Shown one piece after another: positions 39,055 through 47,455 of a stretch of DNA of 64,000 bases. The notes beneath the pieces are model-generated. The model worked only from the letters and a program-made list of their open reading frames with translations. It ran no database searches and was not told the origin of the DNA. Source of the DNA: Phenylobacterium sp. (GTDB lineage: Bacteria > Pseudomonadota > Alphaproteobacteria > Caulobacterales > Caulobacteraceae); the NCBI RefSeq assembly GCF_030693405.1, contig NZ_JAUYAW010000064.1, forward strand, positions 62,001 through 126,000. Reading direction: 5' to 3'. The stretch's first letter is position 1, and every line of letters begins with the position of its first letter. Made by a program: the position numbers and the translations under genes.

Positions 39055-39112
39055 GGGACTCACAGAGGCCCTCAACGCCTTGGGACAGATCAGGGGCGAG
39101 CTGTGAGTTCCC
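39055..39112. other. long inverted repeat in the origin
   Basis: GGGACTCACAG (39055-39065) and CTGTGAGTTCCC (39101-39112) are near-perfect inverted arms around about 35 bases. A GANTC site lies in the left arm. Confidence 0.5.
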
Positions 39113-39285
39113 TTGGTATGGCTGTGCCGGGGCAGGCTTATCCCCGGGTCTGACCGGCCCTACCACCTCCTCTGTCCAAACAATCTCTTTCTTTCAGGAA
39201 GAAGGGCGGGCGAGGGGGACAAGCGGTCCTGACCCTCTCACCAGGAGACTTGAGCCTGGCCCCCAGAGCCGCTTTAAGGCTTGGC

Positions 39286-40317
39286 ATGAGCGAACCTGCA
39301 AAACCCCGCCTCCTCCGCGCCCTGGCCGGCGAAACCCTTGAGCGTCCCCCGGTCTGGTTCATGCGCCAAGCCGGCCGGTCCCTGCCGGAGTACCGTGAGC
39401 TGCGGACCCGTGCGCCGGACTTCATCGCCTTCTGTCACAATCCGCAGATGGCGGCCGAGGCGACCCTGCAGCCCATGCGCCGGTTCCCCCTGGATGCGGC
39501 CATCGTCTTCGCCGACATCCTGCTGCTGCCCAAGGCGCTGGGCCAGAAGGTGTGGTTTGAGGCCGGCGAGGGGCCAAGGCTCGGCGAACTGCCTGAGCTT
39601 TCGGCGATGGAGGCTGAGATCGAGGCCTCGACCGGCAGGCTTTCCGAGATCGGGGAAACCCTGACCCGGGTTCGGGCTGAACTGGAGCAGGACCGGGCCC
39701 TGATCGGCTTCGCCGGCGCGCCCTGGACCGTGGCCACCTATATGATCGAAGGCCGCGGGTCCGATCGTTCCGGCGCCCGGACCTATGCCTATCAGAACCC
39801 CGAGGCCCTGGACCGGCTGCTGGACATTCTGGTGGAATCCACCGCCCGCTACCTGGTGATGCAGGCCAAGGCTGGCGCCCAGGCGCTGAAGCTGTTCGAG
39901 AGCTGGGCCGAGGGCCTGGCCGAGGACGTCTTCGAACGGATCGTCATCCGTCCCCATGCCGCGATCATCGAAAAGGTCCGCGCCGCCGGGATCGACACTC
40001 CCTTCATCGGCTTCCCCCGCGGGGCCGGCGCCCTGGTGGACAATTATGCGGCCAAGGTTCCGGTCCAGGCCGTGGCCCTGGACACCCAGGCCAGCGCCGC
40101 CCAGGGTCAGAGGATCCAGGCCGGCGGCAAGGCCATCCAAGGCGCGCTGGACAATCTGCTGCTGCGGGCCGGGGGACCGGCCATGGACGCCCGCATCGAC
40201 GCCCTGATCGAACAATGGGGCAAGGGCCCCTATATCTTCAATCTGGGCCACGGGGTTCTGCCGGACACCCCGGTGGAGCATATCGAACGCGCCGTGCGCC
40301 GGGTTACGGGGACCTAG
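39286..40317 (+). CDS. hemE: uroporphyrinogen decarboxylase
   Basis: The 343-residue enzyme turns uroporphyrinogen III into coproporphyrinogen III in heme synthesis. PVWFMRQAGRSLPEYRELR near residue 20 is the family signature; GAPWTVATYMIEG and FNLGHGVLPDTPVEHIERAV are typical. It is the first gene right of the origin. ATG 39286 fits the family start; a TTAA half-site lies just upstream. The hemH ATG follows its stop directly. Confidence 0.96.
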   Translation: MSEPAKPRLLRALAGETLERPPVWFMRQAGRSLPEYRELRTRAPDFIAFCHNPQMAAEATLQPMRRFPLDAAIVFADILLLPKALGQKVWFEAGEGPRLGELPELSAMEAEIEASTGRLSEIGETLTRVRAELEQDRALIGFAGAPWTVATYMIEGRGSDRSGARTYAYQNPEALDRLLDILVESTARYLVMQAKAGAQALKLFESWAEGLAEDVFERIVIRPHAAIIEKVRAAGIDTPFIGFPRGAGALVDNYAAKVPVQAVALDTQASAAQGQRIQAGGKAIQGALDNLLLRAGGPAMDARIDALIEQWGKGPYIFNLGHGVLPDTPVEHIERAVRRVTGT

Positions 40318-41358
40318 ATGAAGAAGAAGCTTGCGGTCGTCCTGTTCAATCTGGGCGGCCCCGATGGTCCGGACTCCGTCCAGCCCTTCCTCTTCAACCT
40401 GTTCCGCGACCCGGCCATCATCGGCCTGCCAGCGCCGGCCCGCTACGCCCTGGCCGCCCTAATCTCCACGACCCGCAAGAAGAGCGCCCAGGCCAATTAC
40501 GCCATCATGGGGGGCGGCTCGCCCCTGCTGCCCGAGACGCAAGCCCAGGCCAGGGCCCTGGAGGCGGCGTTGGCGACCGCCGCGCCGGAGCTTGAGACCC
40601 GCATCTTCATCGCCATGCGCTACTGGAACCCCAGGGCCAAGGCGACAGCGGCGGAGGTGGCGGCCTTCGCCCCGGACGAGATCGTGCTGCTGCCGCTCTA
40701 TCCGCAGTTTTCCACCACCACCTCGGCCTCCTCCCTGAAGGACTGGGCCAAGGTCTATCGCGGTCCCGGCGTCTCGCGGGCGGTGTGCTGCTATCCCACG
40801 GAGGCGAAGCTGGTGGCGGCCCACGCGGCCAAGATCGCCGAGACCTGGGAGGCCGCCGGTCGGCCGGATAATGTACGCCTTTTGTTCTCAGCGCACGGCC
40901 TGCCGGAGAAGGTGATCAAGGACGGCGATCCCTACCAGGCCCAGGTGGAGGCCGCCGCAGCAGCTGTCGCCGCCCTGTTGCCGGACCTGCCCGACTGGCA
41001 GGTCTGCTATCAGAGCAAGGTCGGGCCGCTGGCCTGGATCGGGCCATCCACCGAGGACGCCATCCGCCAGGCCAAGGCCGACAATCGTGGCGTGCTGCTG
41101 ACCCCCATCGCCTTTGTCTCCGAACATGTGGAGACCCTGGTGGAGCTGGATCACGAATATGCCGAGATCGCCCATGAGATCGGCTGCGCGCCCTATCTGC
41201 GGGTTCCGGCGCTCGGCGTGACGCCTGGCTTCATCGATGGGCTGAAGGCCATGGTGCTCGACGCCCTGGACAGCGGGGCCGCCGTGGCGCCGGCCGGCGG
41301 CTGGACCTGTCCCGCCGCCTATGGGAAATGCGCCTGCAATACGGGGAGGGCGGCATGA
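40318..41358 (+). CDS. hemH: ferrochelatase
   Basis: The 346-residue enzyme inserts iron into protoporphyrin IX. FNLGGPDGPDSVQPFLFNLF, YGAGGGSPL-like IMGGGSPLLPETQAQA, LLPLYPQFSTTTSAS and LLFSAHGLPEKVIKDGDPY (catalytic His) are present. The Cys-rich end (CPAAYGKCACN) may bind an iron-sulfur cluster. It abuts hemE and overlaps hemJ by four bases. Confidence 0.96.
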   Translation: MKKKLAVVLFNLGGPDGPDSVQPFLFNLFRDPAIIGLPAPARYALAALISTTRKKSAQANYAIMGGGSPLLPETQAQARALEAALATAAPELETRIFIAMRYWNPRAKATAAEVAAFAPDEIVLLPLYPQFSTTTSASSLKDWAKVYRGPGVSRAVCCYPTEAKLVAAHAAKIAETWEAAGRPDNVRLLFSAHGLPEKVIKDGDPYQAQVEAAAAAVAALLPDLPDWQVCYQSKVGPLAWIGPSTEDAIRQAKADNRGVLLTPIAFVSEHVETLVELDHEYAEIAHEIGCAPYLRVPALGVTPGFIDGLKAMVLDALDSGAAVAPAGGWTCPAAYGKCACNTGRAA

Positions 41359-41816
41359 ACTGGTATGATCTGCTTCGGGGCCTGCACATTATCGCGGTCA
41401 TCGCCTGGATGGCCGGCATGATGTACCTGCCGAGGCTCTACGCCTACCACACCGAGACCGCGCCGCCCGGCAGCGAGTTCGACGCCCATTTCAAGGTGTG
41501 GGAGGCCAAGCTCCTGCGGATCATCATTAACCCCTCGATGGTGATCACCTGGATCTTTGGCCTCAGCCTGATCATGTATCACGTGCACGCCATGGGTCAG
41601 GGCTGGGCCTTCCTGCTGCAGCCCTGGATGATGCTGAAGCTCGCCCTGGTGATCTTCCTGTCCGGCTGGCACGGCATGCTGGCGGGCGCGCGGAAGAAGA
41701 TTGCGGCCGGCGAACGGCCGAGGTCGGCCAAGTTCTGGCGGGCCACCAACGAGATCCCCTTCCTGATCACCATCGTCGCCGTCCTGGCCGTGACCCTGGA
41801 ATTCGGCGGCCGTTAG
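41355..41816 (+). CDS. hemJ: protoporphyrinogen oxidase HemJ
   Basis: The 153-residue inner-membrane protein has about four membrane segments and the conserved LRGLHIIAVIAWMAGMMYLPRLYAYH opening, with the histidine used for heme binding, and ...LKLALVIFLSGWHGML. It is the oxygen-independent-type oxidase HemJ. ATG 41355 overlaps the hemH stop. A terminator follows, ending the hemE-hemH-hemJ operon. Confidence 0.93.
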   Translation: MNWYDLLRGLHIIAVIAWMAGMMYLPRLYAYHTETAPPGSEFDAHFKVWEAKLLRIIINPSMVITWIFGLSLIMYHVHAMGQGWAFLLQPWMMLKLALVIFLSGWHGMLAGARKKIAAGERPRSAKFWRATNEIPFLITIVAVLAVTLEFGGR

Positions 41817-41843
41817 ACCCATCTGATCTGGAGACGGCTATTG

Positions 41844-41868
41844 ACCACAGGCCCCCGCCTGTGGTTTT
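41844..41868 (+). terminator. intrinsic terminator of the hemE-hemH-hemJ operon
   Basis: ACCACAGGC and GCCTGTGGT form a perfect nine-base stem with a CCCC loop, followed by TTTGG. A second small stem, GCGGGA/TCCCGC, lies at about 41880-41895 in the rho leader. Confidence 0.88.
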
Positions 41869-42061
41869 GGCTAGGGACGCGGGAGCCATCCCGCGCCCCG
41901 CCTTTTCCCGGCGCCGCGCGTTTACCGCCGACGGCCCGGTCCTCGAGACAACATAGCCGGCGCCGCCCAAGACAGCGCCCCACCTCTCGTCCCCGCCCGC
42001 CCGGACTCCGTCTGGCCGGCCGGAGGACCGATAATTTCCATTAGAGCCTTTAAAGACCATC

Positions 42062-43441
42062 ATGAGCGAAGACACCGAAACCCAGGTCCTCGAAAATCAG
42101 ACCGACGAGGACGGGGGCGCCGACAACGACCTGGACGAGCCGTCCCTGGCCTCCCAGGCGATCGCGGCCATGGGCCTGACCAAGATGTCGCTCCAGGAGC
42201 TGAAGGAGAAATCCTCCTCCGACCTGCTGGCCTTCGCCGAGCAGATGGACATCGAGAACGCCAACTCGATGCGCAAGCAGGACATGATGTTCGGCATCCT
42301 GAAGACCCTCGCCGAAGAAGGCGTGGAGATTTCAGGCTCCGGCACCATGGAGGTCCTGCCCGACGGGTTCGGCTTCCTGCGCAGCCCCGAGGCCAACTAT
42401 CTGCCCGGCCCGGACGACATCTATGTGAGCCCCTCACAGATCCGGAAGTTCGGCCTGCGCACCGGCGATTCCGTAGTCGGCGCCATCCGCGCGCCGCGGG
42501 AAGGCGAGCGCTACTTCGCCCTGGTCAAGGTCGACCAGATCAACTTCGAAGACCCCGAGAACGTTCGCCACAAGGTCCACTTCGACAACCTGACGCCGCT
42601 CTATCCTGAAGAGCGCCTGCGGATGGAGATCGATGATCCAACCTTGAAGGACCGTTCGGGCCGGGTGATCGACATCGTCGCCCCCCTGGGCAAGGGCCAG
42701 CGCTGCCTGATCGTCGCCCCGCCGCGGGTGGGTAAGACGGTGATGCTGCAAAACATCGCCAAGTCCATCGAGGCTAACCACCCCGAGGTCTATCTGATCG
42801 TCCTGCTGATCGATGAGCGGCCGGAAGAAGTGACCGACATGCAGCGCACCGTGCGCGGCGAGGTCATCGCGTCCACCTTCGACGAGCCGGCCACCCGCCA
42901 CGTGCAGGTCGCCGAGATGGTCATCGAAAAGGCCAAGCGCCTGGTGGAACACAAGCGCGACGTGGTCATCCTGCTGGACTCCGTCACCCGTCTCGGCCGC
43001 GCCTACAACACCGTGGTCCCGTCCTCGGGCAAGGTGCTGACCGGCGGCGTGGACGCCAACGCCCTGCAGCGGCCGAAGCGCTTCTTCGGCGCGGCGCGGA
43101 ATGTGGAGGAGGGCGGTTCGCTCTCGATCATCGCCACCGCCCTGATCGACACCGGCAGCCGCATGGACGAGGTCATCTTCGAAGAGTTCAAGGGCACCGG
43201 TAACTCGGAAATCGTCCTCGACCGCAAGGTCGCCGACAAGCGCATCTTCCCGGCCATCGACGTGCTGAAGTCCGGCACCCGGAAGGAAGAGCTGATCACG
43301 CCCAAGGATCAGCTGCAGAAGACCTATGTGCTGCGCCGGATCCTCAACCCCATGGGGGCGCAGGACGCCATCGAGTTCCTGCTCGACAAGCTCCGCAACG
43401 CCAAGAACAACGACGACTTCTTCCAGTCGATGAACACCTGA
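42062..43441 (+). CDS. rho: transcription termination factor Rho
   Basis: The 459-residue hexameric RNA helicase ends transcription. The N-terminal RNA-binding part contains [28 protein letters not shown]; the ATPase has [21 protein letters not shown] (Walker A) and the [17 protein letters not shown] Walker B/Q-loop region. An acidic 45-residue N-terminal extension is seen, as in other Alphaproteobacteria. The 245-base leader may allow autoregulation. Confidence 0.98.
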   Translation: MSEDTETQVLENQTDEDGGADNDLDEPSLASQAIAAMGLTKMSLQELKEKSSSDLLAFAEQMDIENANSMRKQDMMFGILKTLAEEGVEISGSGTMEVLPDGFGFLRSPEANYLPGPDDIYVSPSQIRKFGLRTGDSVVGAIRAPREGERYFALVKVDQINFEDPENVRHKVHFDNLTPLYPEERLRMEIDDPTLKDRSGRVIDIVAPLGKGQRCLIVAPPRVGKTVMLQNIAKSIEANHPEVYLIVLLIDERPEEVTDMQRTVRGEVIASTFDEPATRHVQVAEMVIEKAKRLVEHKRDVVILLDSVTRLGRAYNTVVPSSGKVLTGGVDANALQRPKRFFGAARNVEEGGSLSIIATALIDTGSRMDEVIFEEFKGTGNSEIVLDRKVADKRIFPAIDVLKSGTRKEELITPKDQLQKTYVLRRILNPMGAQDAIEFLLDKLRNAKNNDDFFQSMNT

Positions 43442-43490
43442 GGCGGCGGGGCCCGCAGCTCAGGTTGCGCGCCCTGTCCGGCCGGTTCAG

Positions 43491-43633
43491 GCCGCCGCAG
43501 GCGCTTTCAAGGCGGGACACAAAGCGCACAAAGGTTCGCAAAGGACACAAAGATGTGGCCGCGGATCCCTTTGTGTCTTTGGCTTCCTTTGTGTCCTTCG
43601 TGTCCTCTCTTCGCTGATCGGCCTTCGGCCGGG
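43491..43633. repeat. dispersed palindromic repeat, family A copy 4
   Basis: GCCGCCGCAGGCGCTTTCAAG, GGCGGGACACAAAGCGCACAAAGG, a GC-rich centre, and GTGTCTTTGG...CCTTTGTGTCCTTCGTGTCC with a GGCCTTCGGCC end. It lies between convergent rho and a small membrane gene. Confidence 0.8.
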
Positions 43634-43648
43634 GTGCTCAGCAAGGCC

Positions 43649-43664
43649 TGTTTCACGTGAAACG
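43649..43664. other. parS centromere site 1
   Basis: TGTTTCACGTGAAACG contains the perfect ParB palindrome GTTTCACGTGAAAC (43650-43663). It lies about 4.4 kb right of the origin and abuts the stop codon of the small membrane gene. Confidence 0.93.
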
Positions 43665-43868
43665 TCAGCTGGTCGGGGGAACGTGATCCCTCGGCCATTT
43701 GATGAAGGCCACCACCCACAGCATCACCAGGTTCACCACGGGCACGACCGTCAGGAAGGCCACGGCCCAGGGGATGCCCATGCGGGACAGGATCTTCCCG
43801 ATCGGGAAGATGATGAGGAAGAGCCACACCGCCACGATCAGCCAGTGCCACAGGGAGAAGCTGTCCAC
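43665..43868 (-). CDS. small membrane protein
   Basis: The 67-residue protein has two hydrophobic segments (about 8-28 and 32-57) and a short polar tail. I do not recognise a specific family; superficial likeness to small PLDc_N-type segments is not enough. The start is GTG 43868 with AAGGA upstream; the longer frame at 43507-43851 lies over the repeat and is rejected. It ends exactly at parS site 1. Confidence 0.65.
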   Translation of the reverse strand: MDSFSLWHWLIVAVWLFLIIFPIGKILSRMGIPWAVAFLTVVPVVNLVMLWVVAFIKWPRDHVPPTS

Positions 43869-43892
43869 GTCTTGGGTCCTTTGAAGCAGGGC

Positions 43893-44864
43893 TTAAGGGA
43901 TGAGCAGGGAGGCGCCGATGGTCTCGCGACCTTCCATCGCCTCATGCGCCGCGCGGGCCTCCGCCAGGGGGAAGGTCTGGCCGATGTCGATGCGAACCTG
44001 GCCCTTGGCGATGACCTCGAACAGGGCCGCGGCGCTGGCGTCCAGTTCCTGTGTGGTGGCCACATAATCGAACAGGGTCGGCCGGGTGAGGAAGATCGAG
44101 CCCAGCTGCGACAGGCGGGCCGGCAGGATGGCCGGCGCAGGCCCCGAGGCGTTGCCATAGGAAACCAGCAGGCCGCGGCGGGCGAGGCTCTTCAGGCTGG
44201 CCTCGAAGGTGGCCGCGCCGACGGAATCATAAACCACGGGCACGCCGGCTCCACCGGTGATCTGCCGCACCTCTTCGGCCACGTCTTGATCGCGATAGAG
44301 GATGGTGTGGTCGGCCCCGAGGCTGCGGGCCCGGGCGGCCTTGTCCTCAGAGCCTACGGTGGCGATGACCTCAGCCCCCAGGGCCTTGGCCCACTGGACG
44401 AGGATCGAGCCGACGCCGCCAGCGGCCGCATGGACCAGGATGGTCTGGGCCGGCTGCACCGGAAAACACCGTCTCAGCAGGAATTCCGCCGTCATGCCCT
44501 TGAGCAGGGCGGCCGCGCCGACCTCAGCCGTGATTCCGGCCGGGGGCTTCACAGCCCGGTCGGCCTTGACCACATGCTGTTCGGCATAGGCCCCGATCGG
44601 ACCAGAGGCATAGACAGCCAGGTCTCCGGGGCTAAAGCGGGTGACCCCGTCACCGACCTCAAGGACCTCGCCCGCGCCCTCCATGCCCAGGCCAGACGGC
44701 AGCTTCACCGGATAGAGGCCGGTGCGGTGATAGGTGTCGATGAAGTTGAGACCGATGGCCTGGTTGCGGATCAGAACTTCGCCGGGACCCGGACGAGGGA
44801 TCTCGATCTCGACGGTCTCCAGAACCTCAGGGCCGCCCGTGCGGCTGATGCGGATAGCGCGCAT
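43893..44864 (-). CDS. NAD(P)H:quinone oxidoreductase, zinc-independent
   Basis: The 323-residue medium-chain reductase resembles zeta-crystallin/QorA: GRTGLYPVKLPSGLGMEGAGEVLEVG, then HAAAGGVGSILVQWAKALGAEVIATVGSEDKA as nucleotide site, with no zinc ligands seen. The substrate is probably a quinone or enone, not proven. Its ATG shares one base with the stop of the dienelactone hydrolase gene (TGATG). Confidence 0.9.
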   Translation of the reverse strand: MRAIRISRTGGPEVLETVEIEIPRPGPGEVLIRNQAIGLNFIDTYHRTGLYPVKLPSGLGMEGAGEVLEVGDGVTRFSPGDLAVYASGPIGAYAEQHVVKADRAVKPPAGITAEVGAAALLKGMTAEFLLRRCFPVQPAQTILVHAAAGGVGSILVQWAKALGAEVIATVGSEDKAARARSLGADHTILYRDQDVAEEVRQITGGAGVPVVYDSVGAATFEASLKSLARRGLLVSYGNASGPAPAILPARLSQLGSIFLTRPTLFDYVATTQELDASAAALFEVIAKGQVRIDIGQTFPLAEARAAHEAMEGRETIGASLLIP

Positions 44865-45562
44865 CAGGCGAGGTTCGCTTTGAAGAAGGCCATCGTCCGC
44901 TCATTGGCCGTCTGCGCATCGGCGGCGTCATAGTGCTCGCCCCCCTTGCGGGCGAAGGCGTGATCGCGGCCGGCGTAGGTGTGGATCTGCACCTGCGGGT
45001 GGTTCTTCAGGGCGCCGAGGATCAGCTCCTGGGCGGTCTTGGGGACAAACTGGTCTTCCTCGGCGATGTGCATCATCAGGGGGTTGGCCAGCCGCTCGGC
45101 CTCGCCGGTGCGCTGCTCGATGCCCACGCCATAGTAGGAGACACTGGCGTCAGCGTCGGTGCGGGTCGCGGTGAGGAAGGCCAGGAGACCCCCCAGGCAG
45201 AAGCCCACGGCGCCAACCTTGCCGCTGCAGTCGGCGTGGCTGCGGATGGTGTCGATCACCGCGCGGATGTCGCGGACCCCCTGGTCGGGATCAAAGGCGT
45301 TCATCAGCTCAAAGGCCTTCTTCCACTCGGCCTCCGACTGGTCGGTGATGTCGACGCCCGGCTCAATCCGCCAGAACAGGTCGGGGCTGATGGCGAGATA
45401 GCCCTGGGCGGCGTAGTCGTCGCAGATGTCGCGCATCACCTGGTTGACGCCGAAGATCTCCTGGATCACCACGACGGCGGGCGCAGGCATTTGGGCTGGC
45501 CTGGCCACATAGGCCGAGAAGGCGCCGTCCGGTGTCTGAATCTCTAGGGTTTGCCCGGCCAT
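44864..45562 (-). CDS. dienelactone hydrolase family protein
   Basis: The 232-residue alpha/beta hydrolase has VVIQEIFGVNQVMRDICDDYA, the nucleophile cysteine in GAVGFCLGGLLAF, and DHAFARKGGEHYD with Asp/His near the end. It is a carboxymethylenebutenolidase-like enzyme, but natural substrates differ. It is translationally coupled to the quinone oxidoreductase. Confidence 0.9.
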   Translation of the reverse strand: MAGQTLEIQTPDGAFSAYVARPAQMPAPAVVVIQEIFGVNQVMRDICDDYAAQGYLAISPDLFWRIEPGVDITDQSEAEWKKAFELMNAFDPDQGVRDIRAVIDTIRSHADCSGKVGAVGFCLGGLLAFLTATRTDADASVSYYGVGIEQRTGEAERLANPLMMHIAEEDQFVPKTAQELILGALKNHPQVQIHTYAGRDHAFARKGGEHYDAADAQTANERTMAFFKANLA

Positions 45563-45689
45563 GATCTGCTCCCGTTGGTTTCATCGGCATATAGGGTCAG
45601 GATGCGGCGAGCCGAACCCTGGGCGCCGAACCTAACAAGCCCAGGCAACAATGTCGCCACAACGCCCGGCAGCGGGCAGGGAGACTCCC

Positions 45690-45941
45690 ATGAAGATGAC
45701 CGTCGAAGTCGACTGCACGCCGGCCGAAGCCCGGGCCTTTCTCGGCCTGCCCGATGTCACCGATCTCAACGACCGGCTGGTGAAGGAGATGCAGTCGAGG
45801 CTCGAGGCCAATATGGCCATGGCCTCGCCGGACGAGCTGGTGAAGGCCTGGACCGCTTTCGGGGTCGGGGCGCAGGAGCAGTTTCGCAAGCTGATGACGG
45901 CGGCCGCTGAGGGCGCCATGGGCGGCTCCCGGCCCAAATGA
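45690..45941 (+). CDS. DUF6489 family protein
   Basis: The 83-residue soluble protein starts [21 protein letters not shown] and continues [17 protein letters not shown], the DUF6489 pattern, which lies beside mnmE in many Alphaproteobacteria. Function is unknown. ATG 45690 has GGGAG six bases upstream. The stop overlaps the mnmE ATG by four bases. Confidence 0.82.
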   Translation: MKMTVEVDCTPAEARAFLGLPDVTDLNDRLVKEMQSRLEANMAMASPDELVKAWTAFGVGAQEQFRKLMTAAAEGAMGGSRPK

Positions 45942-47242
45942 CCGACACGATTTTTGCCCCGGCCACGGCGCCGGGGCGAGCGGCGGTGGCTGTGGTGCGG
46001 CTTTCGGGACCGGCGGCGGGCGATGCGCTCCGGCGGCTTTCTGGCCGCCTGCCCAAGCCGCGCCGGGCCTCGCTGCGCCGGCTGCGAGACGGCGCCGGGG
46101 CCTTGCTGGACGAGGCGCTGGTGCTCTGGCTGCCTGGCCCCGCCAGCTATACCGGCGAAGACAGTGTCGAGCTTCACCTGCATGGGGGACCGGCCGTGGT
46201 GGCGGGGGTGCTGGACGCCCTCAGCGCCCTTGGCCTGCGGCTGGCTGAGCCGGGGGAGTTCACCCGCCGGGCCTTCGAGAACGGCCGGCTGGACCTGGCC
46301 CAGGCCGAGGGGGTCGCCGACCTGATCGAGGCGGAAACCGAGGCTCAGCGCCGCCAGGCCCTGGACCAGGTGGGCGGACGGCTGAGCGGCGCCCAGGCCC
46401 GGTGGCGAGACGCCCTGATCGAGGCCCTGGCGGTGTTCGAGGCCGCCGTGGACTTTCCCGACGAAGAGATTCCGGCCGACGTGGCCCGGCGGGCGGCGCC
46501 CATTCTCTCGTCCCTGATCGCCGAGCTGCGCGCGGCCGCCGCGGAGACCGAGCGGGGCGAGCGGGTCCGCTCAGGCTACCGGATCGCCCTGATGGGGACG
46601 CCCAACGCCGGCAAGAGCACCCTGCTAAACGCCCTGGCCCGCCGGGAGGCGGCCATTGTCACCGCCACGGCCGGGACCACCCGGGACATCATCGAGGTCC
46701 CTCTCGTGCTCGCCGGCTACAAGGTGATCCTCGCCGACACCGCCGGGCTACGGGAGACCGCCGATGAAATCGAGGCCGAAGGCGTGCGCCGGGCGCAGGC
46801 GTGGGGCGCTGAGGCTGATCTGCGCATCTGGCTGAGGGACGGGACGGTGGAGGTCAACGACCCGCTGCCCGGGATCGCCGCTGGGGAGGATCTGGTGCTG
46901 GTCACCAAGCGAGATCTGGTCAATCTGACGGCGTCAGGGCAGGGGCGGTCGTTCAGCGCCCGTCTGCCGGAAGACCTGGCTTGGCTCGAAGAGGCCCTGG
47001 CCGCCCGGGTCAGCGCCGCGCTTGGGGGCGCGGAGCCTCCAGCGGCGACCCGTCTTCGACATCGGGAGCTGCTGACCGAGGCCGTCGCACGGCTGGAGCG
47101 GGCCGCTGGTGCGGAGATCGAGCCGGAACTGGCCGCGGAGGATGTTCGGCTGGCCGCTCGCGCCCTGGACCGGATCACAGGACGTATCGGCTCTGAGGAC
47201 GTGCTCGATCGAGTCTTCGCCAGCTTCTGCATCGGCAAGTGA
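45938..47242 (+). CDS. mnmE: tRNA modification GTPase MnmE
   Basis: The 434-residue GTPase works with MnmG to modify U34 of certain tRNAs. It has the folate-binding N-terminal domain ([21 protein letters not shown]), the G domain with [14 protein letters not shown] and DTAGLRE, and the C-terminal FCIGK end with the essential cysteine. Its TGA lies immediately before parS site 2. Confidence 0.96.
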   Translation: MTDTIFAPATAPGRAAVAVVRLSGPAAGDALRRLSGRLPKPRRASLRRLRDGAGALLDEALVLWLPGPASYTGEDSVELHLHGGPAVVAGVLDALSALGLRLAEPGEFTRRAFENGRLDLAQAEGVADLIEAETEAQRRQALDQVGGRLSGAQARWRDALIEALAVFEAAVDFPDEEIPADVARRAAPILSSLIAELRAAAAETERGERVRSGYRIALMGTPNAGKSTLLNALARREAAIVTATAGTTRDIIEVPLVLAGYKVILADTAGLRETADEIEAEGVRRAQAWGAEADLRIWLRDGTVEVNDPLPGIAAGEDLVLVTKRDLVNLTASGQGRSFSARLPEDLAWLEEALAARVSAALGGAEPPAATRLRHRELLTEAVARLERAAGAEIEPELAAEDVRLAARALDRITGRIGSEDVLDRVFASFCIGK

Positions 47243-47258
47243 TGTTTCACGTGAAACG
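47243..47258. other. parS centromere site 2
   Basis: TGTTTCACGTGAAACG contains the perfect palindrome GTTTCACGTGAAAC (47244-47257), directly after the mnmE stop. Confidence 0.93.
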
Positions 47259-47280
47259 GTCATGCTGAAGCTTGACCACG

Positions 47281-47296
47281 TGTTCCACGTGAAACA
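47281..47296. other. parS centromere site 3
   Basis: TGTTCCACGTGAAACA matches parS with one asymmetric base in the core (47282-47295), 38 bases from site 2. Confidence 0.88.
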
Positions 47297-47413
47297 GGCC
47301 CGCACGGGCGGCGGCACGACCCGGTGTGGCCGCGCTTCTTGTCGCGCGTGAGGGGAATGCGACGGCGACGGCCCGTCGACCTTTGCCCCGCCATCGCCTA
47401 TATAGAAGCCGCT

Positions 47414-47435
47414 CGCCCCCGCCTGCGCGGGGGCG
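47414..47435 (+). other. strong hairpin in the mnmG leader
   Basis: CGCCCCCGC and GCGGGGGCG form a nine-base perfect stem with a CTGC loop, 20 bases before the mnmG start. No T run follows. It may end mnmE transcripts or affect mnmG translation. Confidence 0.5.
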
Positions 47436-47455
47436 TCCTGCTTCAAGGCGACAGC

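Larger units (their letters stand above)
38755..39285. other. predicted chromosomal replication origin (Cori-like)
   Basis: This 531-base gap lacks a gene and separates divergent ppsR and hemE, the same neighbours that flank Cori in Caulobacter crescentus. It holds a perfect TTAA-N7-TTAA CtrA box (39010), a near one (38942), TTAA half-sites at 38812 and 39274, four imperfect DnaA-like nonamers (38798, 38832, 38849, 39138), two GANTC methylation sites (38797, 39057), an eight-base inverted repeat GATAAGTC/GACTTATC (38802, 38846), and a longer inverted repeat at 39055-39112. The 38935-39050 part is the least GC-rich stretch. Short open frames here look spurious. Confidence 0.85.
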
